In this document: piece after piece, positions 24,629-32,557 of the stretch
How the letters are laid out: every line of letters starts with the position of its first letter
Position numbering within the stretch: position 1 is the stretch's first letter
Source: Aquihabitans sp.
Lineage (GTDB): Bacteria > Actinomycetota > Acidimicrobiia > Acidimicrobiales > Iamiaceae
Direction of reading: 5' to 3'
DNA: 49,127 bases
NCBI GenBank assembly: GCA_025353965.1
Contig: JANXNS010000032.1
Location: 1 to 49,127, forward strand
Notes under the pieces: generated by a model
The model's database searches: none
Told to the model about the DNA's origin: nothing
The model's input: only the letters and a program-made list of their open reading frames with translations
Position numbers and translations under genes: made by a program

Positions 24629-25438
24629 ATGACGACGCTCAGCCTTCGCGACCGGTTCTATTCCCCGTCGGTCTCACGGGCCCTGACTTCCCCAAGCGGC
24701 ATCCTGGCCCTAGGCGGTGGGGTGGCTGCGGGCATCATGCTTGCCGCAATAGCCGCGGCGGCGGCGCCCGTCACTGTTGTGGCCGCCGTCGTCGGTGGCG
24801 CGCTGGGCTACGGCGGCCGGATCGCACTCGCCCTTCCCCGCACCGGCGGAACGAGCACCAGAATTGATCCGTCGAGCGTCAAGGAGCCTTGGCGCCGTGC
24901 CGTCCAGGAAGCGCAGCGGGCCCAGAGCCGGTTCCGCGACGCGGTGAAGTCGTTCCAGCCCGGCCCGCTCCGAGACTCGCTGACCGCGGTTTCCGGACAG
25001 ATCGACGATGCAATCGCAGAATGTTGGCGCGTCGCCAAGCAAGGCCAAATCGTGGCCGATGCCCGCACCCGCATCAACGACCGCGAAGCCCGGTGGGAGC
25101 TACAACAGATTCAGCAGGCCGCCAACCCGGGCACCGCGCCAAACGAAACCCAGGCGCGCACCATTGCGGCGCTCCAGGCCCAGATGGCCACAGCAGACCG
25201 TATGGATGCATTGGTGAGCCGGGCCAGGGACCAACTCGGCCTGCTCAATGCACGGCTGGACGAGAGTGTGACCCGAGCCATCGAGCTGTCCGTCTCCAAT
25301 CGCCTGAGCGATGCCAACACGCTCGGTGACGATGTCGGAGACATCGTCACCGATCTTGAGTCCCTACGGATGGCGATCGAGGACGTGGATCACGCCGACG
25401 ACGCCGGGGGCCACAGCCAGACCTCCCCCTCCTCGTGA
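24629..25438 (+). CDS. Unknown membrane protein with long coiled coil
   Basis: I do not recognise this 269-residue family. An N-terminal hydrophobic region (about 22-70) rich in Ala, Gly and Val can form one or two membrane helices. After a short basic loop, residues about 85-250 are charged and helical with coiled-coil character (VQEAQRAQSRFRDAVKSF, ALQAQMATADRMDALVSRAR). The tail is acidic with His and Ser. The gene follows the VWA lipoprotein by 14 bases, and its stop overlaps the MurJ start as GTGA. A scaffold linking the membrane to PspA or the AAA ATPase is conceivable but unproven. Confidence 0.7.
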   Translation: MTTLSLRDRFYSPSVSRALTSPSGILALGGGVAAGIMLAAIAAAAAPVTVVAAVVGGALGYGGRIALALPRTGGTSTRIDPSSVKEPWRRAVQEAQRAQSRFRDAVKSFQPGPLRDSLTAVSGQIDDAIAECWRVAKQGQIVADARTRINDREARWELQQIQQAANPGTAPNETQARTIAALQAQMATADRMDALVSRARDQLGLLNARLDESVTRAIELSVSNRLSDANTLGDDVGDIVTDLESLRMAIEDVDHADDAGGHSQTSPSS

Positions 25439-27309
25439 ACCCACCGGCCACGCCTCCAGCGGGCCGGCCCCGCCGAAGCGAACCAACAGGGGGCACGGTC
25501 CACCGGCCCCGCACCGTGAAACCTGGATTCGACGGCCAGCCGATCATCGTTGTCCGCCCTCGGACCATTGCTGCGCTGGGAAGACCAGATCCCATTGCGA
25601 TCCCGCCCGCCCCCTTGCTCGATGATCCCGTCGGGCTTCTCGTCGACGACCTTTGGGTTGAGAAGCTGGACACCGGTCAGGTCTCCCCTACCGACACAGA
25701 ATCGGCGGAACTCGCCCGGGCGCCGGAACCAAGCCGGATGCTCCGCAACAACTTATTTGTGGCTAGCGGCACTGCGGTGTCCCGCCTCACCGGGCTCATC
25801 CGGTCCGGCTTGATCTTTGCGTTGCTCATCAAAGGCTTGGGCGATGCCTATCTGGGCGCCAACAACACCCCGAACATGATCTACGAGCTCATCCTCGGTG
25901 GGGTGCTGGCCGCAACGTTGGTCCCCCTTTTCACCGATGATGTAGAAAAAGGCGGCACCGATGGGGCCACCTCCGCCATCATCTCGTTCGCGTTGGTTGC
26001 CCTAGCCGCAGTGACAGTGATCGCTGCGGTGGTCGCCCCGCTCATCGTGTGGTTGCTCAGCACCGGATCGCCAGCGGCCACCCGCAACAACTATTTGGCG
26101 GCGGCCATCCCGCTCTCGCTCCTGTTCACCCCGCAGGTCTTTTTCTACGGGCTCATGGCCGTGTGGTCGGCCGTTCTCAATTCCCGGCACCGCTTCTTGG
26201 CCGCGGCCTGGGCGCCGGTGCTCAACAACCTCATCGCCATCGTCACCCTGGTGGTCGTCTGGCAGATGGTCGACGGCTACCCGACACTCCAAGATGCCCT
26301 CACCGACAAATCCATCCTGCTGGTGCTCGGGCTTGGGACGACCGCAGGAATTGCCACCATGGCGTTGGCCCTCTACCCATCGGTTCGACGGGCTGGCGTA
26401 CGCCTCAAGTTCAAGTTCGACTTGAAACACCCGGCAGTTCAACGCACCCTTCGGCTATCGGGGTGGACCTTCGGCTACGTGGTCGCCAACATGATGGCGG
26501 TCCTGATCATCGGCATCTTGTCCAAGCCTGGCTCTGACGGCACCAAGGATTACCAAACCGCTTACCAGTTCTTCCAACTCCCCCACGGGCTCCTCGCCGT
26601 CTCCATCATGGTCACATTCGAGCCACTACTCGGCCGGGCCGACGCCCGGGGTGACCGGTCCGACTTCAACCGGCAACTCCTGCTCGGGTTCCGGCTCATC
26701 AGCCTCCTTATGATCCCGGCCGCGGTGGGCTACGTCGCCCTCCCCAAGGGCCTGGACTACCGAACGTTCCAGGCGACGGGCCAGTTGGGCCAGGCGCTCC
26801 ACCTCACCAGCATCATTGCTGCCTTCGCCGTGGGCCTACCGGGGTTCTCGGCCTACCTCTACGCCATGCGGGCCTTCTACGCCATGAAGAACACCCGAAC
26901 GCCGTTCCTCATCAACTGTTTCGAGAACGCCGTGAACGTGGTGGCCGCCGTGGTGTTCGTGCGTTGGTGGGGTATTGCGGGGTTGGCCCTCTCGTTCGGT
27001 CTCGCCTACACCTTGGCGGCGATCATGGCCATCTCCGTTCTCACCCGCCACAGCCCCGGTTTCGATTGGCGGGGGCTGGCGCGCACGGCCGCTCAACTTC
27101 TCTTGGCCGCCGCGATCATGGGCGGCGTGGTCTTTGGCCTCCTGGTGGCGATCTCCCCCAGTTCAGCGCTCGTGATGATCCCCACCGTGATCGGTGCAAC
27201 CGCGCTGGGCATCGTCGTGTACTTCGCCGCCATATGGGCGGCCCAGGTCGATGGGATCAGCCAGCTCATGGCTCGCCTCCCGATCCTCAGGCGCTTCTCC
27301 TCACCATGA
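25435..27309 (+). CDS. murJ: Lipid II flippase MurJ (MviN) with N-terminal extension
   Basis: This 624-residue MATE/MVF-fold transporter moves lipid II across the membrane for peptidoglycan synthesis. The core starts near residue 100 with RMLRNNLFVASGTAVSRLTGLIR, and continues with ANNTPNMIYELILGGVLAATLVPLF and about 14 membrane segments, including the conserved FYAMKNTRTPF region. The first 100 residues are Pro-rich, cytosolic and not part of the usual flippase. GTG 25435 overlaps the preceding stop; a later start near the core would remove the extension. There is no C-terminal kinase-like domain as in mycobacterial MviN. The location in a stress-type cluster is unusual. Confidence 0.92.
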   Translation: MNPPATPPAGRPRRSEPTGGTVHRPRTVKPGFDGQPIIVVRPRTIAALGRPDPIAIPPAPLLDDPVGLLVDDLWVEKLDTGQVSPTDTESAELARAPEPSRMLRNNLFVASGTAVSRLTGLIRSGLIFALLIKGLGDAYLGANNTPNMIYELILGGVLAATLVPLFTDDVEKGGTDGATSAIISFALVALAAVTVIAAVVAPLIVWLLSTGSPAATRNNYLAAAIPLSLLFTPQVFFYGLMAVWSAVLNSRHRFLAAAWAPVLNNLIAIVTLVVVWQMVDGYPTLQDALTDKSILLVLGLGTTAGIATMALALYPSVRRAGVRLKFKFDLKHPAVQRTLRLSGWTFGYVVANMMAVLIIGILSKPGSDGTKDYQTAYQFFQLPHGLLAVSIMVTFEPLLGRADARGDRSDFNRQLLLGFRLISLLMIPAAVGYVALPKGLDYRTFQATGQLGQALHLTSIIAAFAVGLPGFSAYLYAMRAFYAMKNTRTPFLINCFENAVNVVAAVVFVRWWGIAGLALSFGLAYTLAAIMAISVLTRHSPGFDWRGLARTAAQLLLAAAIMGGVVFGLLVAISPSSALVMIPTVIGATALGIVVYFAAIWAAQVDGISQLMARLPILRRFSSP

Positions 27310-27340
27310 CACTGCGGGTCCTGGTTCCCGTTCAGTGGCT

Positions 27341-27346
27341 TAGGCT
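27341..27346 (+). promoter_or_regulatory. -10 element TAGGCT of the pspA-like gene
   Basis: TTAGGCT ends 6 bases before ATG 27353 with no ribosome site, suggesting a separate leaderless transcript for the PspA-like gene. Confidence 0.45.
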
Positions 27347-27352
27347 CTGGCC

Positions 27353-28183
27353 ATGATCAAGTTCTTCAAACGCTTTTGGAACTACGTAACGGCCGGAGCC
27401 AACCAGAAATTCAACGAAAAGGCCGACCCCAAGATTCAGTTGGAACAGGCCATTACCGAGGCGCAGGATCAGCATCGGCGGCTCAAAGAACACGCCGCCA
27501 ATGTGATCGCTCAGGCCAAGCAGACGGAAATGCAGCTGAACCGGGCCATGGAGCAGCTCGAGAAGCTCAACGCCAATGCCCGCCAGGCGGTCACCATGGC
27601 AGATACCGCCGCCAAGGGTGGCGACGCAACCAAGGCAACCGAGTACACCCGGGCGGCAGAAACCATCGCTACCCAGCTCATCTCGGTCGAGGGCCAGGTA
27701 GAAGAACTCAAGACCATGCATTACGGCGCCACGCAGGCGGCAGACCAAGCCAAAGCGGCCGTCGGCCAAAATGGTCAGCTACTGCAGAAGAAGCTCACCG
27801 AACGCAACCAACTCTTGGGCCAGCTCGAGCAGGCCAAGATGCAAGAGCAGATGAACAAAGCCATGTCTTCGCTCTCGGAGACGGTCGGCCAAGAGGTCCC
27901 CACCCTCAACGAGGTCCGGGACAAGATCGAGCAGCGTTACGCCCGGGCCAAGGGCATGAGCGAACTCAGCGAGGCCTCCACCGAGAGCCGCATGATCGAA
28001 ATCGAAACGGCCGCAGCAAACTTCGAGGCCCAAGATCGCCTGGCCTCTATTCGTGCCTCGCTCGGCCTGGAGGCCGCAACCGCTCCTGCTGCACCCGCGG
28101 CTGTTCCCGCCGTGGCAGAGGCTGTTGCCTTGGCCACCGAACCGCCAGCTGAGCCCACCCCGCAGCCGTCGACCGGGGCCTAG
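27353..28183 (+). CDS. pspA: PspA/IM30 family phage-shock protein
   Basis: This 276-residue protein begins with an amphipathic helix (IKFFKRFWNYVTAGANQKFN), then the PspA segment ADPKIQLEQAITEAQDQHRRLKEHAANV (split) and long coiled-coil hairpins to about residue 225. PspA proteins polymerise on damaged membranes and limit proton leakage. The Ala/Pro-rich C-terminal tail of about 40 residues is an addition to the family core. No PspB/PspC or PspF is present. It is the last gene of the plus-strand block after MurJ, and it faces the convergent proB 28 bases away. Confidence 0.92.
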   Translation: MIKFFKRFWNYVTAGANQKFNEKADPKIQLEQAITEAQDQHRRLKEHAANVIAQAKQTEMQLNRAMEQLEKLNANARQAVTMADTAAKGGDATKATEYTRAAETIATQLISVEGQVEELKTMHYGATQAADQAKAAVGQNGQLLQKKLTERNQLLGQLEQAKMQEQMNKAMSSLSETVGQEVPTLNEVRDKIEQRYARAKGMSELSEASTESRMIEIETAAANFEAQDRLASIRASLGLEAATAPAAPAAVPAVAEAVALATEPPAEPTPQPSTGA

Positions 28184-28211
28184 CCCGGCCGCCGTCGCCC
28201 TGGCTGATTGA

Positions 28212-29312
28212 TCAGGGGACGATCACAAGATCGTCGCGGTGGACCACAACATGCGATACGCCTTCGGGCAGATCCACGGTGCGCCGTCCAGCCGTCTGCC
28301 GCAGGTCAGCCGCGGCAACGCGGGCCAAGCCCTTGGCAAAGGTGACTCCGTCCGGGCCCGCGATTTCTACGGCCTCGTCCACGACAAAGGTTCCTTCTAC
28401 CTCCAGCACTCCCGCAGGTAAGAGCGAGACACCCCGCTCCAGCAGGGCCCGCCGGGCACCTTCGTCCACCATGACCCGGCCGGTGGTATCGACCGCAAAG
28501 GCAATCCAGAGCTTGCGGGCTGCCATCCGCTGGGGGCGCGGATGGATCACCGTGCCCACTCCAGGGGTGGACGCCACCGCGTCGGCCAGCACACCCTCGC
28601 GGTGCGCGGCGGCGATGACCGCCCGCACACCAGACCAGGAGGCCATCTTGGCCGCCGCCACCTTGGAGGCCATGCCCCCACTCCCGCGGACGGTGCCCGT
28701 ACCTCCGGCTAGGGCCTCGAGCTCGGCGTCGAACTCCACGATCTCCTCGATCAACGAAGCCCGCTCATCGAGGCGCGGGTCCGCCGTGAGCAATCCGGCC
28801 GCGTCGGTGAGAAGCACCAAGACGTCTGCCCCGATCAGGTGGGCAACCAACACACTCAATCGGTCATTGTCGCCGAAGCGGATCTCGTCGTCGGCTATCG
28901 CGTCGTTTTCGTTGACGACCGGTACGACCCCAAGGTCCAACAGGCGGAGCAACGTCCCACGGGCATGGAGATATTGCCGACGAATACCAAAGTCCAGCGG
29001 GGCCAGCATGACCTGGCCCGCCACCACTCCGTGGGCGGCGAAGCAATCGTCGTACACCCGCATGAGGCGGCTCTGACCAATGGCCGAGGCGGCCTGGAGA
29101 GTCACGGAATCGGTGGGTCGCCGGTTCCCGCCGAGACCGATGGCCGGCAGTCCAGCAGCGATAGCGCCCGATGTCACCACCACCACGCGGTGGCCCGATG
29201 CTCGCAGCGCCGCCACCTCCGCGCAGAACTTGGCGATGGCGACAATGTCTATCTCGCCCTGGTCGTCGGTGATCGACGACGTCCCGATTTTGGCTACCAC
29301 CACCTGCGTCAC
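28212..29312 (-). CDS. proB: Glutamate 5-kinase
   Basis: ProB phosphorylates glutamate as the first step of proline synthesis. The 366-residue protein starts VVVAKIGTSSIT, the amino-acid kinase nucleotide loop, and has VVVVTSGAIAAG, VVPVVNENDAIADDEIRFGDNDRLS and GSGGMASKVAAAKMAS. A C-terminal PUA domain is at about 275-366. The start is GTG 29312. It follows obgE by 67 bases in the same direction, the usual order, but proA does not follow; a convergent plus-strand block comes first. Feedback inhibition by proline is known for the family. Confidence 0.96.
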   Translation of the reverse strand: MTQVVVAKIGTSSITDDQGEIDIVAIAKFCAEVAALRASGHRVVVVTSGAIAAGLPAIGLGGNRRPTDSVTLQAASAIGQSRLMRVYDDCFAAHGVVAGQVMLAPLDFGIRRQYLHARGTLLRLLDLGVVPVVNENDAIADDEIRFGDNDRLSVLVAHLIGADVLVLLTDAAGLLTADPRLDERASLIEEIVEFDAELEALAGGTGTVRGSGGMASKVAAAKMASWSGVRAVIAAAHREGVLADAVASTPGVGTVIHPRPQRMAARKLWIAFAVDTTGRVMVDEGARRALLERGVSLLPAGVLEVEGTFVVDEAVEIAGPDGVTFAKGLARVAAADLRQTAGRRTVDLPEGVSHVVVHRDDLVIVP

Positions 29313-29379
29313 GCCCCGAAGGTTGCCCGCTGGCCGTTAGCTGATGCGAACTGAATCTCTAGGACATGGGGTGACGAGG

Positions 29380-30624
29380 TCAGTCAGCAATGAAGTCGAA
29401 GCTGAACTTGCCGATGTGGACGGTGTCGCCGTCCTTGGCCCCAGCCTTGGCCAGGGCTTTATCTACCCCGAGCCGCTTGAGCCGTTCTTGCACGTACGCA
29501 AGCGCTTCGAGGTTGGTGATATCGGACAAGGCAACGGCGCGTTCGACGGCCCGACCGGCAACCACGTAGGCGCCGGTGTCTATCCGGCTCACCACGAGGC
29601 CCTCCGGCTGAGGTCTATGGACCACAAACGGTTCAGGTTCTGGTTCGGCCGAACGGGCGAGGCGGACGGCCTCAGCCATCGATCCAACGAGCTGTGGGAT
29701 TCCAGCACCAGTGACGGCCGAGAACGTCGCACCCTTCCATGCCGCCAACCGATCCGGGTCGGCAATGTCGGTTCGACTTCCGACCACAACGCGCGGCCGC
29801 TCCACCAGCTCCGGGCGGTACCCCTCCAGCTCGGCCAACAGAATGCGCTCCTGCTCGGCTGGCTCATGTTCGGTCGAGCTGGCCAGGTCGATCAGGATCA
29901 CCAAAGCTCGAGCCCGTTCGATGTGACGCAGAAATTGATGCCCAAGCCCCCGGCCCTCGCTGGCCCCCTCGATGAGCCCGGGAATGTCGGCCACCACAAT
30001 CTCGTCGCCCTCATCCATGAGCACCACCCCAAGATTGGGTTCGAGCGTGGTGAAGGGGTAGTCCGCGATCTTTGGCTTGGCCGCGGAGATCCGCGAGATG
30101 AGCGTGCTCTTGCCCACGTTGGGAAAGCCCACCAACGCCACATCGGCCAGCAGCTTCAGCTCGAGGCGGAGCCAGCGTTCTTCACCGTTCTCGCCCTGCT
30201 CCGCAAAGGATGGGGCCCGGCGCCGGTTTGAGAGGAACCGGGCGTTTCCACGACCGCCACGACCGCCAGCTGCGGCCAACCACCTATCACCCGCAGTAGA
30301 AAGATCGGCGAGTAGGAGCCCTTCCGCGTCGAACACGGTGGTCCCCTCGGGCACCGCGACCACGAGATCAATGCCGCCGTGGCCGTGCTTTCGCTTGCCT
30401 TGGCCGTGGGCGCCGCTGGTGGCCTTGCGGTGCGGGTGGTCACGGAAGGCCAGGAGTGAGGAGACATTCCGGTCGGCGACCAACCAGATATCTCCGCCCT
30501 TGCCGCCGTCGCCACCATCGGGACCCCCCAGCGGCACATGGGCTTCACGACGAACGGAGACTGCCCCGGCGCCGCCGTCTCCGCCCCGGACGTTGAGTTG
30601 GGCTTCGTCGACGAATCCTGACAT
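29380..30624 (-). CDS. obgE: Obg-family GTPase
   Basis: Obg is a ribosome-associated GTPase needed for 50S assembly and growth control. The 414-residue protein has the Gly-rich Obg fold (FVDEAQLNVRGGDGGAG and later glycine strings to about 155). The G domain has the P-loop GFPNVGKST at 166-174 and G3 DIPGLIEGA. The C-terminal OCT domain includes the ALAYVQERLKRLGVDKALAKAGAKDGD segment. Family G4 is altered to SRTD (usually NKxD), a common Obg-subgroup variation to check. TAGCGT lies 8 bases before the ATG. It leads the obgE-proB unit and is divergent from the dGTPase-like gene. Confidence 0.96.
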   Translation of the reverse strand: MSGFVDEAQLNVRGGDGGAGAVSVRREAHVPLGGPDGGDGGKGGDIWLVADRNVSSLLAFRDHPHRKATSGAHGQGKRKHGHGGIDLVVAVPEGTTVFDAEGLLLADLSTAGDRWLAAAGGRGGRGNARFLSNRRRAPSFAEQGENGEERWLRLELKLLADVALVGFPNVGKSTLISRISAAKPKIADYPFTTLEPNLGVVLMDEGDEIVVADIPGLIEGASEGRGLGHQFLRHIERARALVILIDLASSTEHEPAEQERILLAELEGYRPELVERPRVVVGSRTDIADPDRLAAWKGATFSAVTGAGIPQLVGSMAEAVRLARSAEPEPEPFVVHRPQPEGLVVSRIDTGAYVVAGRAVERAVALSDITNLEALAYVQERLKRLGVDKALAKAGAKDGDTVHIGKFSFDFIAD

Positions 30625-30632
30625 GGGTTCCC

Positions 30633-30638
30633 ACGCTA
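30633..30638 (-). promoter_or_regulatory. -10 element TAGCGT of obgE
   Basis: CCGGTAGCGTGGG on the minus strand places TAGCGT 8 bases before ATG 30624. The same CCGGTAGCGTGGG string precedes folC. Confidence 0.55.
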
Positions 30639-30746
30639 CCGGTCAGCCACCCGCGTCCACCTTGTTGGCATCGTTGCCGCCATCGTCGAGCCCATCGCCC
30701 GAATCGGTCATTTAGGCAAGTCCGCGCTGGTGCCAAGAGTCCTCCG

Positions 30747-30752
30747 TAGGGT
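30747..30752 (+). promoter_or_regulatory. -10 element TAGGGT of the dGTPase-like gene
   Basis: CCGTAGGGT ends 8 bases before ATG 30761, supporting that ATG over a TTG at 30752. Confidence 0.45.
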
Positions 30753-30760
30753 TGACACCG

Positions 30761-31837
30761 ATGGATTCGCCTCTTCAGCCTTCCGATCGCCTCGCGGTGG
30801 CCCACGGCCCGGTAGCCGTCGACGTTGCCGGTCGGCTGCTACCGGCACGGGGGGCGCGAGAAGAACGCGAAGACGAGGTCTTGGCCAAACACGCCACCCG
30901 GGCAGAGGGAGCCGGCCAGCGTTCCCTTCAGGAAGAGCCCGACCCTTTCCGCACCTGCTTCGAACGAGATTTGGACCGCATCCACCATTCCCGGGCCTTC
31001 CGGCGCCTGGCCGGCAAATGCCAGGTCTACGTTGCCCCCGAGGATGACCACCTCCGCACCCGGCTCACCCACGCCATAGAGGTATGCCAGGTTGCCGTCT
31101 CCATTGCCCGACCCGTCGGGCTCAATGTTTCGCTCACCGCCGCGGCCGCCACCGGGCATGACTGCGGCCACGGTCCCGCTGGACATGCCTCAGAAGGCGC
31201 CCTTTCCCCCTTTGTCGATGGTGGCTATCACCACGCCGTCTACGGGGCAGATGTGGTGCTCGCTCCGCTGAATCTGTGTGCGGAGACACTCGATGCCATC
31301 CGCAATCACTCCTGGAACCGGCCCATACCGGCCACACCAGAGGGCGAGGTGGTGGCCTGGGCAGACCGCATTGCCTATGTCTGCCACGATTTCGAAGATG
31401 CCATCGACGCCGGCATTGTTGCTGCCTCGGAGCTGCCTCGTTCGGTCACCGACATAGTCGGTGGAGACCGTCGCTCCCAGCTCCATGGGTTCATCACGGC
31501 GATGGTGGAAACCATTGCCGAGACGGGCGTGGTCGGTCTGCGCCAACCCGAAGCTCGGGCGCTGGAGGCCTTCCGCGAGTTCAACTACGAGCGCATCTAC
31601 CTTCGGCCGGCGGCGTTGGAGCAGGCAGACCGGGCGGCCCGGCTCATTGGCGGCCTGGCCGAGTACTACCTCACCCATCCCGCATTGCTGCCAGACGGGG
31701 CACAGCTCTCACCTGGGTCCGCCGAGGCCACCGCTGCGGCGGTGCAGTACGTATCCGGAATGACCGATCGTTTTGCCCAGCGAGCGGCGCAGGATCTGCT
31801 GGGGTGGGACCAATCCTCGCTCCCCCAGCCCGCCTGA
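30761..31837 (+). CDS. dgt: dGTPase-like HD-domain triphosphohydrolase
   Basis: The 358-residue protein carries the HD-domain motifs of deoxynucleoside triphosphate triphosphohydrolases: DRIHHSRAFRRLAGKCQV, RTRLTHAIEV (H104), TGHDCGHGPAGH (H133, D134) and the late DRIAYVCHDFED. These enzymes split dGTP or other dNTPs to nucleoside and triphosphate, affecting dNTP pools and replication fidelity. In actinobacteria it is often near dnaG; here it sits alone, divergent from obgE and convergent with rpmA. Substrate preference cannot be read from sequence. Confidence 0.9.
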   Translation: MDSPLQPSDRLAVAHGPVAVDVAGRLLPARGAREEREDEVLAKHATRAEGAGQRSLQEEPDPFRTCFERDLDRIHHSRAFRRLAGKCQVYVAPEDDHLRTRLTHAIEVCQVAVSIARPVGLNVSLTAAAATGHDCGHGPAGHASEGALSPFVDGGYHHAVYGADVVLAPLNLCAETLDAIRNHSWNRPIPATPEGEVVAWADRIAYVCHDFEDAIDAGIVAASELPRSVTDIVGGDRRSQLHGFITAMVETIAETGVVGLRQPEARALEAFREFNYERIYLRPAALEQADRAARLIGGLAEYYLTHPALLPDGAQLSPGSAEATAAAVQYVSGMTDRFAQRAAQDLLGWDQSSLPQPA

Positions 31838-31847
31838 GCCACAACGA

Positions 31848-31877
31848 CAAAGGCCCCCGCCGAAGCGAGGGCCTTTG
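31848..31877. terminator. Bidirectional terminator between dgt and rpmA
   Basis: CAAAGGCCC (31848-31856) and GGGCCTTTG (31869-31877) form a perfect 9-bp stem, extended inside to a CGAA tetraloop. It lies 10 bases after the dgt stop and 18 before the rpmA stop, so it can end both convergent transcripts. Confidence 0.75.
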
Positions 31878-31895
31878 ATCAGATCTCTGGGAGAG

Positions 31896-32153
31896 CTACT
31901 CGACGTCGGTGAGAATATCGACCAACTTGCGGCCACCGCGGCGGCCGAACTTGACCCGACCGTCTGCCGTAGCAAAAAGTGTGTCGTCGCCGCCACGGCC
32001 CACATTTTCACCGGGGTGAAAGCGGGTACCGCGCTGGCGCACGATGATAGATCCGGCGGAAACGGCGGTGCCATCGTAGGCCTTTACGCCCAGGCGCTGT
32101 GCATTTGAGTCACGGCCGTTCCGGGTGGAACCGCCGCCCTTGGTCTTTGACAT
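31896..32153 (-). CDS. rpmA: 50S ribosomal protein bL27
   Basis: The 85-residue bL27 has the family start [22 protein letters not shown] and [23 protein letters not shown]. It lies near the peptidyl-transferase centre. There is no cleavable N-terminal extension of the Firmicutes type. An AGAAGGG ribosome site overlaps the rplU stop, so rplU and rpmA are coupled. Confidence 0.98.
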   Translation of the reverse strand: MSKTKGGGSTRNGRDSNAQRLGVKAYDGTAVSAGSIIVRQRGTRFHPGENVGRGGDDTLFATADGRVKFGRRGGRKLVDILTDVE

Positions 32154-32157
32154 GGGT

Positions 32158-32466
32158 TCAGCCCTTCTTTATGCCGGTGATCTCGATGGTGGCGTAGTGC
32201 TGGCGGTGGCCCCACCGCTTGCTGCTGTTGGTCTTGTTCTTGTAGGTGAAGCCGGTGATCTTGGGGCCCTTGGAGGCCCCGATCACGTTGGCGGTCACCG
32301 AAACCGCGGCGAGCGCGTCTGGCGTGGAGACAACGGTGTCCCCGTCTACGAAGAGCACGGGGGTGAGGTTGACCTCGCCCTCGGTGACACCGAGCTTTTC
32401 GACCTGGAGCTGGTCGCCCTCGGCCACCCGGTATTGCTTCCCACCGGTCTTGATGACTGCGTACAT
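32158..32466 (-). CDS. rplU: 50S ribosomal protein bL21
   Basis: The 102-residue bL21 begins [18 protein letters not shown] and ends with [25 protein letters not shown], the conserved 23S-binding tail. It lies 91 bases downstream of the RNase E gene and 4 bases before rpmA on the same strand. A GAAGGCAGA site precedes the ATG. The short upstream gap holds GC-rich potential hairpins but no L21-leader structure that I can assign. Confidence 0.98.
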   Translation of the reverse strand: MYAVIKTGGKQYRVAEGDQLQVEKLGVTEGEVNLTPVLFVDGDTVVSTPDALAAVSVTANVIGASKGPKITGFTYKNKTNSSKRWGHRQHYATIEITGIKKG

Positions 32467-32557
32467 CGTTCTGCCTTCGGAGATCGTTCAGGGGCCCAGG
32501 GGCCGGACAGCAATGGTAGGTGCCCGAGCGCCTCCGGACCAACCTGGGCGGGTTCGG

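Noticed and set aside
30643-30711. 22-codon acidic minus-strand frame upstream of obgE
   Set aside because: It ends just before the obgE -10 element and has no start signals; chance is more likely than a leader peptide.
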